Origin: Dyadobacter sediminis
GTDB lineage: Bacteria; Bacteroidota; Bacteroidia; Cytophagales; Spirosomataceae
DNA: 64,000 nucleotides
NCBI RefSeq assembly: GCF_005860765.1
Contig: NZ_VCEI01000021.1
Span: forward strand, 806,001-870,000
Direction: 5' to 3'
Shown one piece after another: positions 15,597-23,961 of this stretch. The position numbers and the translations under genes were made by a program. Every line of letters begins with the position of its first letter. Position 1 is the stretch's first letter. Under the pieces are notes generated by a model. It searched no databases, was not told the origin of the DNA, and worked only from the letters and a program-made list of their open reading frames with translations.

Positions 15597-17225
15597 TTAT
15601 ATATTTAAAGGTACAAAATCAAAACCTTTTCCGTCAAATAATCCCTTATCGCTTAATTTCAGATCCGGAATCACGAGCAATGCCATAAAAGATAAAGTCA
15701 TGAACGGCGACTGCAGTGTGGACTCGAGTTCTTCCTTCACAAAAAGATCGATCGCCGTATAGGATTTTGCGACTTCATAGCCGTCAAGGTCGCTCATCAG
15801 TCCGGCTACGGGCAGCGACAGCAAGTGTTTTTCTCCTTTCCCGACAGCCGAAACGCCGCCTTTTGCTTCAATTATCAAATTCACGGCCTGGCATATGCTT
15901 TCATCATCGCAGCCTACGGCAATGATGTTATGCGAATCATGGCCGACGGACGAAGCAATGGCTCCGGATTTCAACCCAAAGTTTTTGATGAAAGCAACGG
16001 CCGGAGCAGCATTTTCATAACGGTTGATCACCGTAATTTTCAGAATGTCGGAGTCCGGGTCGGCAAGCAGGAATTTCCCGTCATGTTTGGCACTTCTTGC
16101 AAGCTGATTGGTAATCAGTTGGCCTTCCAGCGCTTCAATAACTCTGATATTAGCATTCAAGTTTTCTACTGTACACTGGAAATCCTGCGGAAATTTGAGT
16201 GCGCAATTGAATTTGTTCGGATGCTTGCTTCGCAGGTCGGGAAGGAGAGAAGTGCCATTTTCGGCAACAACCTGTCCGTTTATCCACGTTTGCAGTATCG
16301 TAAAATCACGAAGGTTATCAACAACAATGAAATCCGCCGGATCATCAGTCCGCAGCAATCCGACCGGAAGCGTGTAATGCAGAACCGGGTTTACGCAGGC
16401 AGCCAGCAGAATGTTCCAAATATTGTAACCAAGTGCGAGCGCACGTTTTACAAGTAAATTGATATGTCCTTCTACGAGATTATCCGGATGCTTGTCATCC
16501 GAGCAGAACATGATCATTTCCGGGAATTCGTCAATCAGAGGGATCAGTGCATCAAAGTTTCTGGCGGCACTTCCTTCGCGGATCAGGATTTTGACGCCGT
16601 AACCTGTTTTTTCATATGCTTCTTCATATGTGAAACATTCGTGGTCCGTTGAAATGCCGTTCATCGCATATTTTCTGGCAGCTTCCCCGCGCAGGCCCGG
16701 CGCATGTCCGTCAATGACTTTGTTGTAATGCTTCGCCCAGTTTATTTTGGCCATCATATCCGGATCTTCGTTCAGCACGCCGGGAAAGTTCATCACTTCA
16801 GCCAGATACCCGATTTCATCCTGCGCAAGCAGTGCCCCGACTTCTTCTGCGGAAATCTCCGCACCTGCAGTTTCAAAAACCGTGGCCGGCACGCAGGACG
16901 GCGCACCGAAGCAAAACTTGAAAGGAGTTCTTTTTCCGTCTTCCACCATAAACTCCACGCCGGGAACGCCCAGTACATTGCCGATTTCATGCGGATCGGA
17001 AACGATGGCTACGGTACCATGAGCAACAGCCAGCCGGGCAAACTGTGCAGGCGTAAGCATGGAACTCTCTATATGTACGTGGGCATCCGTGAAACCGGGT
17101 AACATATAAGGTAAAGCAGCATCCTCGGGTCCAAGAATTTCTATTCTGCTGATCCGGCCGTTTTTCACATGGATTTCTGCTTCGTAAATGCTTTTTTCAA
17201 AAATATTGACCAGATTAGCTTTCAT
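15597..17225 (-). CDS. ade: Adenine deaminase
   Basis: The 542-residue amidohydrolase matches adenine deaminase (adenine to hypoxanthine and ammonia). The metal site begins PGFTDAHVHIESSMLTPAQFA and continues HGTVAIVSDPHEIGNVLG. Further signatures are IDGHAPGLRG, STDHECFTYEEA and CSDDKHPDNL. The C-terminal domain carries SSVGHDSHNIIAVGCDDESI. The length is typical. Its ATG overlaps the stop of the upstream AraC-type regulator gene by 4 bp, so the two are translationally coupled. That is unusual for a purine salvage enzyme and suggests joint control. Confidence 0.95.
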   Translation of the reverse strand: MKANLVNIFEKSIYEAEIHVKNGRISRIEILGPEDAALPYMLPGFTDAHVHIESSMLTPAQFARLAVAHGTVAIVSDPHEIGNVLGVPGVEFMVEDGKRTPFKFCFGAPSCVPATVFETAGAEISAEEVGALLAQDEIGYLAEVMNFPGVLNEDPDMMAKINWAKHYNKVIDGHAPGLRGEAARKYAMNGISTDHECFTYEEAYEKTGYGVKILIREGSAARNFDALIPLIDEFPEMIMFCSDDKHPDNLVEGHINLLVKRALALGYNIWNILLAACVNPVLHYTLPVGLLRTDDPADFIVVDNLRDFTILQTWINGQVVAENGTSLLPDLRSKHPNKFNCALKFPQDFQCTVENLNANIRVIEALEGQLITNQLARSAKHDGKFLLADPDSDILKITVINRYENAAPAVAFIKNFGLKSGAIASSVGHDSHNIIAVGCDDESICQAVNLIIEAKGGVSAVGKGEKHLLSLPVAGLMSDLDGYEVAKSYTAIDLFVKEELESTLQSPFMTLSFMALLVIPDLKLSDKGLFDGKGFDFVPLNI

Positions 17226-18133
17226 GGGACTGGATTTAGGCTGGACGGCCGGTTGGTACTGACCGGCATTTTACGGAATTCCTTCTGATATAGCAAAGGA
17301 CTTTTGCCGGTGTAGATTTTAAAGTACTTGTTGAAATTGGCAAAATTGTTGAATCCGCTTTCGTAGCAAACCTGTGCAACGGACAAATTGGTTTCTGCCA
17401 ACAGCTTGCAGGCATGTCCGATACGGAGTTCGAGCAGGAACTGCGAATAGGTTTTTCTGCTGCGGCTCTTGAAATATCTGCAGAAAGAATTCGGGCTGAT
17501 GCTGGCTACTTCGGAAATTTCTTCAATGGAAATTTTTTTCTGGAAATTACGAATGGAATACTGATAAATATGATTGATGCGGTCGGTATCATAGGGGTCA
17601 AATTCTTCCTGAAACGGCAATTCGGAAAGCATTTCCACGCCAGCACATTGCGCAAGGCTTTCCAGAATTCTCAGTAATGATATCACCGTATTGCCGCTTT
17701 TCTGATTCAGCAGATCTTTCAATAGCGCTTTTACTTCCTGTGTTCCGCCGCCGCTTATTTTTAATCCGCGTCTGGAATTTGTCAGGAGTTCATGGATTGC
17801 CTTGTTTTCAGGAAGAGCCAGAAACGACTTGCCGAAAATCTCTTCCGAAAAGTGCACAACCGTTGCCTGCGCGTACAACTGACTTTCCCGCTGGAAATAT
17901 TTTTCGTCACAGCGCCAGTAATGCGGCAGGTTCGGGCCGATCAGCAGCAGGTCGCCGCTGCGGAAGTTCCGGATATTGTCGCCAACAAACTGCGTACCGG
18001 AGCCTTGTTCAATATGAATAAGCTCTAATTCAGGATGATAATGCCAGCGGTCATAAAAATAAAGGACAACATCCTGCCGTATACTGAACGATTTCTGCAA
18101 TCCTTTTGGAACCTTGAGTAGCAGCGGTTTCAC
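17222..18133 (-). CDS. AraC-family transcriptional regulator
   Basis: The 303-residue protein has an N-terminal cupin sensor at about residues 20-100, with WHYHPELELIHIEQGSGTQFVGDNIRNFRSGDLLLIGPNLPHYW. A C-terminal pair of helix-turn-helices lies at about residues 190-285, including ISIEEISEVASISPNSFCRYFKSRS and VAQVCYESGFNNFANFNKYFK. The cupin probably senses a sugar or sugar acid. The gene is divergent from the UxaA-type dehydratase gene across 158 bp, the usual position of a pathway regulator. It is also coupled to ade downstream. Control of the sugar block is inferred from position only. Confidence 0.93.
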   Translation of the reverse strand: MKPLLLKVPKGLQKSFSIRQDVVLYFYDRWHYHPELELIHIEQGSGTQFVGDNIRNFRSGDLLLIGPNLPHYWRCDEKYFQRESQLYAQATVVHFSEEIFGKSFLALPENKAIHELLTNSRRGLKISGGGTQEVKALLKDLLNQKSGNTVISLLRILESLAQCAGVEMLSELPFQEEFDPYDTDRINHIYQYSIRNFQKKISIEEISEVASISPNSFCRYFKSRSRKTYSQFLLELRIGHACKLLAETNLSVAQVCYESGFNNFANFNKYFKIYTGKSPLLYQKEFRKMPVSTNRPSSLNPVP

Positions 18134-18232
18134 AAATAATTACACAATTGATTCATAAACATGAAATATATGCCAATATAGTTGAAAAATTTGCCAGTAT
18201 TACAAACCAATGTATTGAAATATTTCTGTTCA

Positions 18233-18266
18233 TTTGCCTGTAAATTATACCGGCGAAATTCTTTTG
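18233..18266 (+). promoter_or_regulatory. Candidate promoter of the sugar-acid operon
   Basis: TTTG at 18233-18236 and TTCTTTTG at 18259-18266 resemble the -33 and -7 boxes, with a 22-bp spacer and one mismatch. The start of transcription would fall near 18273, about 19 bp before the dehydratase ATG. It lies between divergent genes, where the AraC-type regulator would bind. Confidence 0.45.
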
Positions 18267-18291
18267 TGATCTAAATATATTCCTGCAGACT

Positions 18292-19947
18292 ATGGCGTCT
18301 CAACTCTTGAAAATACATCCTTCCGATAATGTGATTGTGGCGCTGCGCGATTTGCCGGCGGGTACCGATGCCATTTGGGGAAACGATCCTTACCATTTAC
18401 AATATGGCGTTTCGGCGAAGCACAAGTTTGTAACCGAAGACATTGAAACCGGCGGAGCGGTCATTATGTACGGCGTTCTCGTCGGAAGGGCTACGCAGCC
18501 AATTAAAAAAGGCGAACCTATTACAACTTTCAATCTAAAGCACGACGCACACGATTACAGCACAGCCAACAGACAGCCTTATTTTTATACTGCGCCCGAC
18601 ATCAGCAAATGGCAGAACCGGACTTTCCGGGGATATCACCGCGAAGACGGCCGCGTGGGAACCTATAATTACTGGCTTGTGCTTCCGCTTGTGTTTTGTG
18701 AAAACCGGAACGTGCTGATTATGAAAGATGCGTTTGAACGTGAACTTGGTTATGCGCAGACGGATATTTACAGGGAACACGTACGGGAATTCCTGCATTT
18801 TTACCAGTCTGGCGATATCCGGAAAATCAAAAGCATGGAAGCATTTACGGAACGGCCGCCTGTTGGGTATGAGAAGCCGAAGCGTCCTTTTGAAAATGTA
18901 GACGGCATCAAATTTCTCACGCACGAAGGCGGCTGCGGCGGTACAAGAACGGATGCCAATACGTTATGCGCGCTTTTTGCGGCTTATGCCGTTCATCCCA
19001 ACGTTGCCGGAATAACGGTTTTGAGCCTGGGTTGCCAGAATTCCGAACTGCAGACGTTGGAAGACGAGATCCGGAAAAGAGATCCGCATTTCAACAAACC
19101 GTTCTATGCATTTGAACACCAGAAAGGAACCGAGTATTCGCTGATGTCGGGTGCGATCAAGGAAACATTTATGGGCGTTGCCAAAATCAACGAATTTGAA
19201 AGGTCGGATGCGCCTTTGTCCAAACTGTCCGTAGGACTTAAGTGCGGCGGTTCGGACGGATTTTCAGGCATTTCGGCCAATCCGGTTCTCGGGCACCTTT
19301 CGGATATTGTTACGGGTCTGGGCGGACAAACGCTTCTGGCCGAATTCCCTGAACTGAACGGCGTGGAGCAGGAACTGCTGAACCGTTGCGTGACGGAGGA
19401 AAAAGCGGCCAAATTTGAAAAACTGATGCGCGATTATGCCGGCAAAGCGGAAGCAGTCGGTTCTGCATTTGCATTCAATCCTTCTCCGGGAAATATCAAG
19501 GACGGCCTGATTACGGATGCGATCAAATCGGCGGGTGCGGCGAAAAAAGGCGGAAACGCTTACATTACGGATGTTCTGAACTATACGGAAAGAGCGACCG
19601 AATCCGGTTTGCAGCTGGTGTGTACGCCCGGAAACGACGTGGAAGCAACAACGGGCCAGACGGCCGCAGGCGCAAACATCATTCTTTTCACAACCGGCCT
19701 CGGAACCCCGACCGGAAATCCGATTTGTCCAGTTGCCAAAGTGGCTACGAACACGAAACTGGCCGAAAGAATGCCTGACGTAATCGATTTTGACTGCGGC
19801 CCGGTTGTGGACGGAACACAGACCATTGAACAGAATGCAGAAGCATTGCTGGAATACGTTATCAAAGTGGCCAGCGGCGAACTCACCAAAGCACAGCAGC
19901 TCGGGCAGGACGATTTCATTCCGTGGAAGCGCGGCGTTTCGCTGTAG
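18292..19947 (+). CDS. UxaA/GarD-family sugar-acid dehydratase
   Basis: The 551-residue protein combines an N-terminal SAF domain (about residues 5-90, with IHPSDNVIVALRDLPAGT) and a C-terminal altronate/galactarate dehydratase domain. Signatures are THEGGCGGTRTDANTL, LSLGCQNSE, GLKCGGSDGFSG and TTGLGTPTGNPICPV. These enzymes use Fe(II) to dehydrate aldonates to 2-keto-3-deoxy acids. Given the neighbours (fuconolactonase-like, mutarotase, FAH and SDR), the substrate is more likely L-fuconate or a related aldonate than altronate. That is inference. A structured 153-bp gap separates it from the SDR gene. Confidence 0.92.
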   Translation: MASQLLKIHPSDNVIVALRDLPAGTDAIWGNDPYHLQYGVSAKHKFVTEDIETGGAVIMYGVLVGRATQPIKKGEPITTFNLKHDAHDYSTANRQPYFYTAPDISKWQNRTFRGYHREDGRVGTYNYWLVLPLVFCENRNVLIMKDAFERELGYAQTDIYREHVREFLHFYQSGDIRKIKSMEAFTERPPVGYEKPKRPFENVDGIKFLTHEGGCGGTRTDANTLCALFAAYAVHPNVAGITVLSLGCQNSELQTLEDEIRKRDPHFNKPFYAFEHQKGTEYSLMSGAIKETFMGVAKINEFERSDAPLSKLSVGLKCGGSDGFSGISANPVLGHLSDIVTGLGGQTLLAEFPELNGVEQELLNRCVTEEKAAKFEKLMRDYAGKAEAVGSAFAFNPSPGNIKDGLITDAIKSAGAAKKGGNAYITDVLNYTERATESGLQLVCTPGNDVEATTGQTAAGANIILFTTGLGTPTGNPICPVAKVATNTKLAERMPDVIDFDCGPVVDGTQTIEQNAEALLEYVIKVASGELTKAQQLGQDDFIPWKRGVSL

Positions 19948-19965
19948 ATTCAAAATAAAAAGTCA

Positions 19966-20024
19966 GGAAAAAGGCTGCTGAAACGGATCTGGCAGAGTAT
20001 AGACGATCCGGAGAAACCTTTTCC
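19966..20024 (+). terminator. Two-tier hairpin between dehydratase and SDR genes
   Basis: GGAAAAAGG at 19966-19974 pairs with CCTTTTCC at 20017-20024, with one bulge. Inside it CGGATC (19984-19989) pairs with GATCCG (20005-20010). TTTTAC follows. It begins 18 bp after the dehydratase stop. It may be a partial terminator that lowers expression of the downstream genes. Confidence 0.5.
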
Positions 20025-20062
20025 TTTTACGATATATAAAGCGTTTTAAATAAATTCATTGT

Positions 20063-20085
20063 GCCCTGCATGTCAGCGGGCATTT
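20063..20085 (+). terminator. Short GC hairpin before the SDR gene
   Basis: GCCC-T-GC pairs with GC-GGGC (20063-20069 with 20076-20081) around six bases, followed by ATTTTAT. It is short and has a bulge. It would add to the hairpin at 19966-20024 as an attenuator 16 bp before the SDR start. Confidence 0.3.
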
Positions 20086-20100
20086 TATATTACAAGATAC

Positions 20101-20874
20101 ATGTTTGATTTAAGCGGTAAAACAGCACTTATAACCGGAGGCGCAAGCGGCATAGGGCTTGCCATTTCACAGACTTTTGTAAAGCAGGGCGCATTCGTCC
20201 ATATTCTGGAACTGAACATCGAACTTGCCAATCAGGTTGTAAGCCAGCTTGTAGCCGATGGCGGCCAGGCCGAGGCGCATGCCGTGGATATTTCGAAGCA
20301 GGCCGATGTTGTGAATGTTGTAAATGCCATTGCTGCCAATCATAAAATCGATATTCTGGTAAATAATGCCGGCATTGCGCACATCGGAAAAGCGGATACG
20401 ACAACCGAAATTGATTTCGACAGAGTAATGAATGTGAATGTCAAAGGCGTTTATAACTGTCTGCTTGCCACCATTCCGCATTTGAAAAGCAACGGCGGCG
20501 GCGTGATCCTGAACATGGCGTCCATTGCGGCGACCGTCGGAATTCCGGACCGTTTTGCCTATTCTACCGCCAAAGGAGCTGTTTATTCCATGACTTTATC
20601 CGTTGCAAAGGATTACTTGGCCGATAACATCCGCTGCAACAGCATTTCTCCGGCACGCGTGCATACGCCTTTTGTGGACGGGTTTATTTCAAAAACGTAT
20701 CCTGGAAAGGAAGAGGAAATGTTTGAAAAACTGTCCAAAACACAACCGATCGGCCGCATGGCGAAGCCGGAGGAAATCGGTGCGCTTGCGTTGTACTTAT
20801 GCTCGGACGAAGCCGGGTTTGTAACCGGATGCGATTATCTGATCGACGGCGGTTTTGAAAAGCTGAATAACTAG
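20101..20874 (+). CDS. SDR-family dehydrogenase of sugar-acid catabolism
   Basis: The ATG at 20101 gives MFDLSGKTALITGGASGIG, the proper start of a classical short-chain dehydrogenase; the frame's longer start adds 14 unsuitable residues. The 257-residue protein has the NAD(P) motif TGGASGIG (12-19), NNAG (88-91) and the catalytic Ser141, Tyr154 and Lys158. Asp/Glu at the end of beta-2 (HILELN) favours NAD. In this block it could be the 2-keto-3-deoxy-L-fuconate 4-dehydrogenase or the sugar 1-dehydrogenase. Only one SDR is present, so the other oxidation must be encoded elsewhere. Confidence 0.92.
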   Translation: MFDLSGKTALITGGASGIGLAISQTFVKQGAFVHILELNIELANQVVSQLVADGGQAEAHAVDISKQADVVNVVNAIAANHKIDILVNNAGIAHIGKADTTTEIDFDRVMNVNVKGVYNCLLATIPHLKSNGGGVILNMASIAATVGIPDRFAYSTAKGAVYSMTLSVAKDYLADNIRCNSISPARVHTPFVDGFISKTYPGKEEEMFEKLSKTQPIGRMAKPEEIGALALYLCSDEAGFVTGCDYLIDGGFEKLNN

Positions 20875-20964
20875 AAACAAATTTGTTTCCACACACTTTT
20901 AATTTAATCAATTAACAATACAATGGCCGAGGCATAAAAACCGGAAGCCAAAAACATTTTTCCC

Positions 20965-21834
20965 ATGAGACTTTTTCGATTTGGTGCTTTTGAACAGGAA
21001 AAACCGGGTGTAGAACTGGCCGACGGTACAAAGCTGGATGTATCCGCATTTGGTGAAGATTTTAATGAAAAATTCTTTTCAACAGACGGTATCAAACGCC
21101 TTGGTGACTGGCTGGCTGAGAATTCCGGAACTTGTCCGCAAGTTGAAGCGGGTTTCCGGTACGGATCATGCGTGGCACGTCCGTCGAAAATTATTTGCAT
21201 TGGCATGAACTATGCCAAACATGCATACGAATCGGGTGCAACCGAACTGCCGAAAGAACCGATTGTTTTCTTCAAATCCACTTCTGCATTATGCGGACCG
21301 AACGATCAGGTGATTATTCCGAGAAATTCAGAAAAAACGGATTGGGAAGTGGAACTTGCCGTCATTATCGGTAAAAGAACCAGTTACGTCGAAGAAGCGG
21401 ATGCATTGCAGTATGTGGCCGGATATGCCGTGCATAATGATTATTCCGAGCGTGCATTCCAGATGGAGCGCGGCGGGCAATGGGTGAAAGGCAAAAGCAA
21501 CGACACATTTGCGCCGCTAGGGCCGTACCTTGTTACTTCGGATGAAATTGAAAATGCAAACAGTCTGGATTTATGGCTTTCCCTGAACGGCAAGAAAATT
21601 CAGGACAGCAACACTTCGGACATGATTTTTCAGGTGCCTTTCCTGATCAGTTACCTGAGCCAGTTTATGACGCTGCTGCCGGGCGATGTCATTACAACAG
21701 GAACACCGGCCGGCGTAGGGCTGGGCATGAAGCCGCAGGTTTATCTGAAACCGGGCGACATAGTGGAACTCGGAATAGAAAAGCTCGGTGAACAAAAACA
21801 GGAAGCCATTGCCTGGAAACCGGTGCAGAATTAA
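20965..21834 (+). CDS. FAH-family hydrolase, probable 2,4-diketo-3-deoxy-aldonate hydrolase
   Basis: The 289-residue protein is a fumarylacetoacetate hydrolase-fold enzyme. The catalytic domain begins SKIICIGMNYAKHA near residue 75. Metal ligands lie in TDWEVELAVIIG (two Glu) and GYAVHNDYSER (Asp), and the Lys in KGKSNDTFAPLGP completes the site. The C-terminus has ITTGTPAGVGLG. In the L-fucose route, this family splits 2,4-diketo-3-deoxy-L-fuconate to pyruvate and L-lactate, which matches the downstream lactate genes. Ureidoglycolate-lyase annotations of this family are common but not supported by the neighbours. Confidence 0.92.
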   Translation: MRLFRFGAFEQEKPGVELADGTKLDVSAFGEDFNEKFFSTDGIKRLGDWLAENSGTCPQVEAGFRYGSCVARPSKIICIGMNYAKHAYESGATELPKEPIVFFKSTSALCGPNDQVIIPRNSEKTDWEVELAVIIGKRTSYVEEADALQYVAGYAVHNDYSERAFQMERGGQWVKGKSNDTFAPLGPYLVTSDEIENANSLDLWLSLNGKKIQDSNTSDMIFQVPFLISYLSQFMTLLPGDVITTGTPAGVGLGMKPQVYLKPGDIVELGIEKLGEQKQEAIAWKPVQN

Positions 21835-21877
21835 ATATTGCAAATAAACCGATTCTTCGAAATTTCAATCCACGTTT

Positions 21878-22708
21878 ATGATCATTGATTCGCATCAGCA
21901 TTTCTGGATTTTTGATAAAGAAAGAGATTCCTGGATTACGCCGGAAATGCAGGCAATCCGTCAGAATTTTCTGCCTGCAGATCTTGGCCCCGTTCTGGAT
22001 GCAAATGGCGTTGACGGCTGCGTGGCGGTACAGGCTTCGCAATCCGATTCCGAAACCGAATTTCTGCTTCAGCTGGCCGAAGCCAATGATTTTATAAAAG
22101 GCGTTGTCGGCTGGATTGACCTTCGCGGCGATCATTTGTACAGCCGGCTGGAAAGGTATTCACAGTTTGAAAAGCTGAAAGGTTTCAGGCATGTGGTGCA
22201 GGCCGAGCCGGAAGGATTTATGCTGCAGCCGGCATTTATGAAAGGTGTGGGTCAGCTTGTTGCTTTTGATTTTACGTATGATATTCTGATTCATCAGCAT
22301 CAGCTGGAAGAAGCGTTCCATTTTGCCGTAAAGCTGCCGAACGTGCATTTTGTACTCGATCATATGGCGAAGCCCCTGATCAAAGTAGGCGAACTGGAGC
22401 CTTGGGCAACAGGCATCAGGAAGCTGGCCGAGTTGCCGAATGTCAGCTGTAAAATTTCCGGAATGGTGACAGAGGCGAACTGGAAAGAATGGGAAAAAGC
22501 AGATTTCCGGCCTTATCTGGACGTTGTTTACGAAGCATTCGGAACAGACCGGCTCCTGTTCGGTTCCGATTGGCCGGTATGTCTTGTTGCCGCAGAATAT
22601 GAAGGAGCGAAAGGAATTGTGACGGATTATCTCGGCATGTTTTCTGATTCTGAGTTTCAGAAAATAATGGGCAAAAATGCAGTCGGCTTTTACAATCTTG
22701 ATATATAA
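21878..22708 (+). CDS. Amidohydrolase of the L-fuconolactonase type
   Basis: The 276-residue protein has the COG3618 pattern of TIM-barrel lactonases. It shows MIIDSHQHFW with the HxH metal pair at residues 6-8, then VQASQSDSETEFLL, LDHMAKP and a C-terminal LLFGSDWPVC with the catalytic Asp. Family members hydrolyse L-fucono- or L-rhamnono-lactone. It lies 43 bp after the FAH gene and 6 bp before the mutarotase gene, so the three are one transcript. The lactone substrate is inferred from the family and neighbours. Confidence 0.92.
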   Translation: MIIDSHQHFWIFDKERDSWITPEMQAIRQNFLPADLGPVLDANGVDGCVAVQASQSDSETEFLLQLAEANDFIKGVVGWIDLRGDHLYSRLERYSQFEKLKGFRHVVQAEPEGFMLQPAFMKGVGQLVAFDFTYDILIHQHQLEEAFHFAVKLPNVHFVLDHMAKPLIKVGELEPWATGIRKLAELPNVSCKISGMVTEANWKEWEKADFRPYLDVVYEAFGTDRLLFGSDWPVCLVAAEYEGAKGIVTDYLGMFSDSEFQKIMGKNAVGFYNLDI

Positions 22709-22714
22709 CAACGT

Positions 22715-23053
22715 ATGAAAAAATACTGTCTGGCTGTGGATCTCGTGGATGATCCGGTCATGATCGCGGAATATGAAGCATTTCACAAGCAGATCAGGCC
22801 GGAGATCGAGAAAAGCATCAAAGACGCAGGCATCACGCGAATGGATATTTTCCGGCTGGAAAACCGGCTGTTCATGATCATGGAAGCGGAAGATGATTTC
22901 AGTTTTGAAAAGAAGGCACAAATGGATGCTTCCAACCCGAAAGTGCAGGAATGGGAGCAGCTGATGTGGAAATACCAGCAGGCTTTACCCTCTGCCAAAC
23001 CGGGTGAAAAGTGGATTTTAATGAAACAGATATTTGCCCTGAATAATAGTTAG
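22715..23053 (+). CDS. L-rhamnose mutarotase family protein (possible L-fucose mutarotase)
   Basis: The 112-residue protein matches the RhaM family. It has AVDLVDDPVMIAEYEAFHKQIRPEIEKSI with the catalytic-type His in the first helix, ITRMDIFRLENRLFMIMEAEDDF, and near the end WEQLMWKYQQALP and GEKWILM. Such enzymes interconvert the alpha and beta anomers of 6-deoxy sugars in the cytoplasm. Its presence between the lactonase-like gene and the EEP gene supports a 6-deoxy-hexose substrate. RhaM- and fucose-type members cannot be separated by eye. Confidence 0.9.
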   Translation: MKKYCLAVDLVDDPVMIAEYEAFHKQIRPEIEKSIKDAGITRMDIFRLENRLFMIMEAEDDFSFEKKAQMDASNPKVQEWEQLMWKYQQALPSAKPGEKWILMKQIFALNNS

Positions 23054-23076
23054 ATAATTGAGAATCAACGTTATTA

Positions 23077-23862
23077 ATGTTAAATAGAACACGCTATTTG
23101 ATATTCGTTATAATTATTTGCTTAACGTTATCTGCATCACAGCCCCGGCGGGCCGTCGAATTGAAAGTAATGAGTTTTAACATTCGTCACGGCCTCAGCA
23201 CCGCAGACGAACCAAATCTCATGGACATCCTGAAAATTATCAGGGATCACCGCCCGGACCTGATTGCGCTTCAGGCAGTGGACAGCCTGGTGAATAAGGG
23301 CAAAGTGCAGTTTCAGCTCCGGCAGATTGCGGTCCAGACCGGCATGCATTATGCATACGGCGCTGCAGATCAGTCGGCCAACGGTTCGCAGGGAGTCGGC
23401 ATATTGTCAACGTGGCCGTTTGAAAAGACACAGACTATTAATTTGCCGCACACACCCGGCGCTGATACAAAAGTACTGTTATGCGGACTGATCAAGCCGG
23501 CACGGCATGTAACACTGCGTTTCTGTAACTCACGGCTGGAATATGCTTCTGTATTCGACAGGGCTCTGCAGGCGGCTTACATTAACCAGATGCTGGTGAA
23601 CAGCATACAGCCGGTGCTTCTGGGCATGGATATGGGCGCACGACCCAATGAGCAGCCTTACTTTTCTTTCAGACGAAACTGGCAGGATGCGGCACAGGGT
23701 TCACAGCTTGAAACCTGGAACGAAGGTTTACCGGGCGACCGGTTCGATTATATTTTTGCATTGCTGAACAGCAAAGTACGGGTCAAGAACTACAAGGTCA
23801 TAAGAAATTACCCGAACGTTTCTGATCATTACCCTATTCTTGCCACAATCGAATTCTGGTGA
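23077..23862 (+). CDS. Degenerate EEP-family exported protein (probable pseudoenzyme)
   Basis: The 261-residue protein has an N-terminal hydrophobic signal (residues 5-20) and an endonuclease/exonuclease/phosphatase fold: VMSFNIRHG (Asn35), DLIALQ, FDYIF (Asp224) and SDHYPI (Asp250-His251). Key residues are changed. The Mg-binding Glu of the family's LQE motif is Ala67, the His of THLD is Arg153, and the Asn of GDxN is Gly187. It probably has no nuclease or phosphatase activity and may bind a ligand in the periplasm. It is the last gene of the sugar operon, 23 bp after the mutarotase gene. Confidence 0.85.
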   Translation: MLNRTRYLIFVIIICLTLSASQPRRAVELKVMSFNIRHGLSTADEPNLMDILKIIRDHRPDLIALQAVDSLVNKGKVQFQLRQIAVQTGMHYAYGAADQSANGSQGVGILSTWPFEKTQTINLPHTPGADTKVLLCGLIKPARHVTLRFCNSRLEYASVFDRALQAAYINQMLVNSIQPVLLGMDMGARPNEQPYFSFRRNWQDAAQGSQLETWNEGLPGDRFDYIFALLNSKVRVKNYKVIRNYPNVSDHYPILATIEFW

Positions 23863-23864
23863 GC

Positions 23865-23893
23865 AGCCAATTGGCTTTTAGCGGTTAGCAAAT
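23865..23893 (+). repeat. Palindrome plus short dispersed motif
   Basis: AGCCAATTGGCT (23865-23876) is a 12-bp perfect palindrome starting right after the EEP stop, followed by TTTTAGCGGTTAGC. The string TTGGCTTTTAG also occurs at 49771-49781, right after another gene's stop. This suggests a small dispersed intergenic element. Confidence 0.4.
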
Positions 23894-23941
23894 TGAAATG
23901 TGATAAAAAAAGCACATCGTAAGAACTGACAATCTCCATTA

Positions 23942-23949
23942 TACTTTTG
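23942..23949 (+). promoter_or_regulatory. -7 box TACTTTTG before lutA
   Basis: TACTTTTG fits TAnnTTTG exactly and lies 12 bp before the lutA ATG. No clear -33 TTTG is seen at the right distance. The leader would be very short. Confidence 0.4.
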
Positions 23950-23961
23950 CTATAACTTAAG

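Noticed and set aside
18292..19947. Straight annotation as altronate dehydratase of the uronate pathway
   Set aside because: No uxaC, uxaB, kdgK or kdgA gene is nearby; the neighbours point to a 6-deoxy sugar instead.
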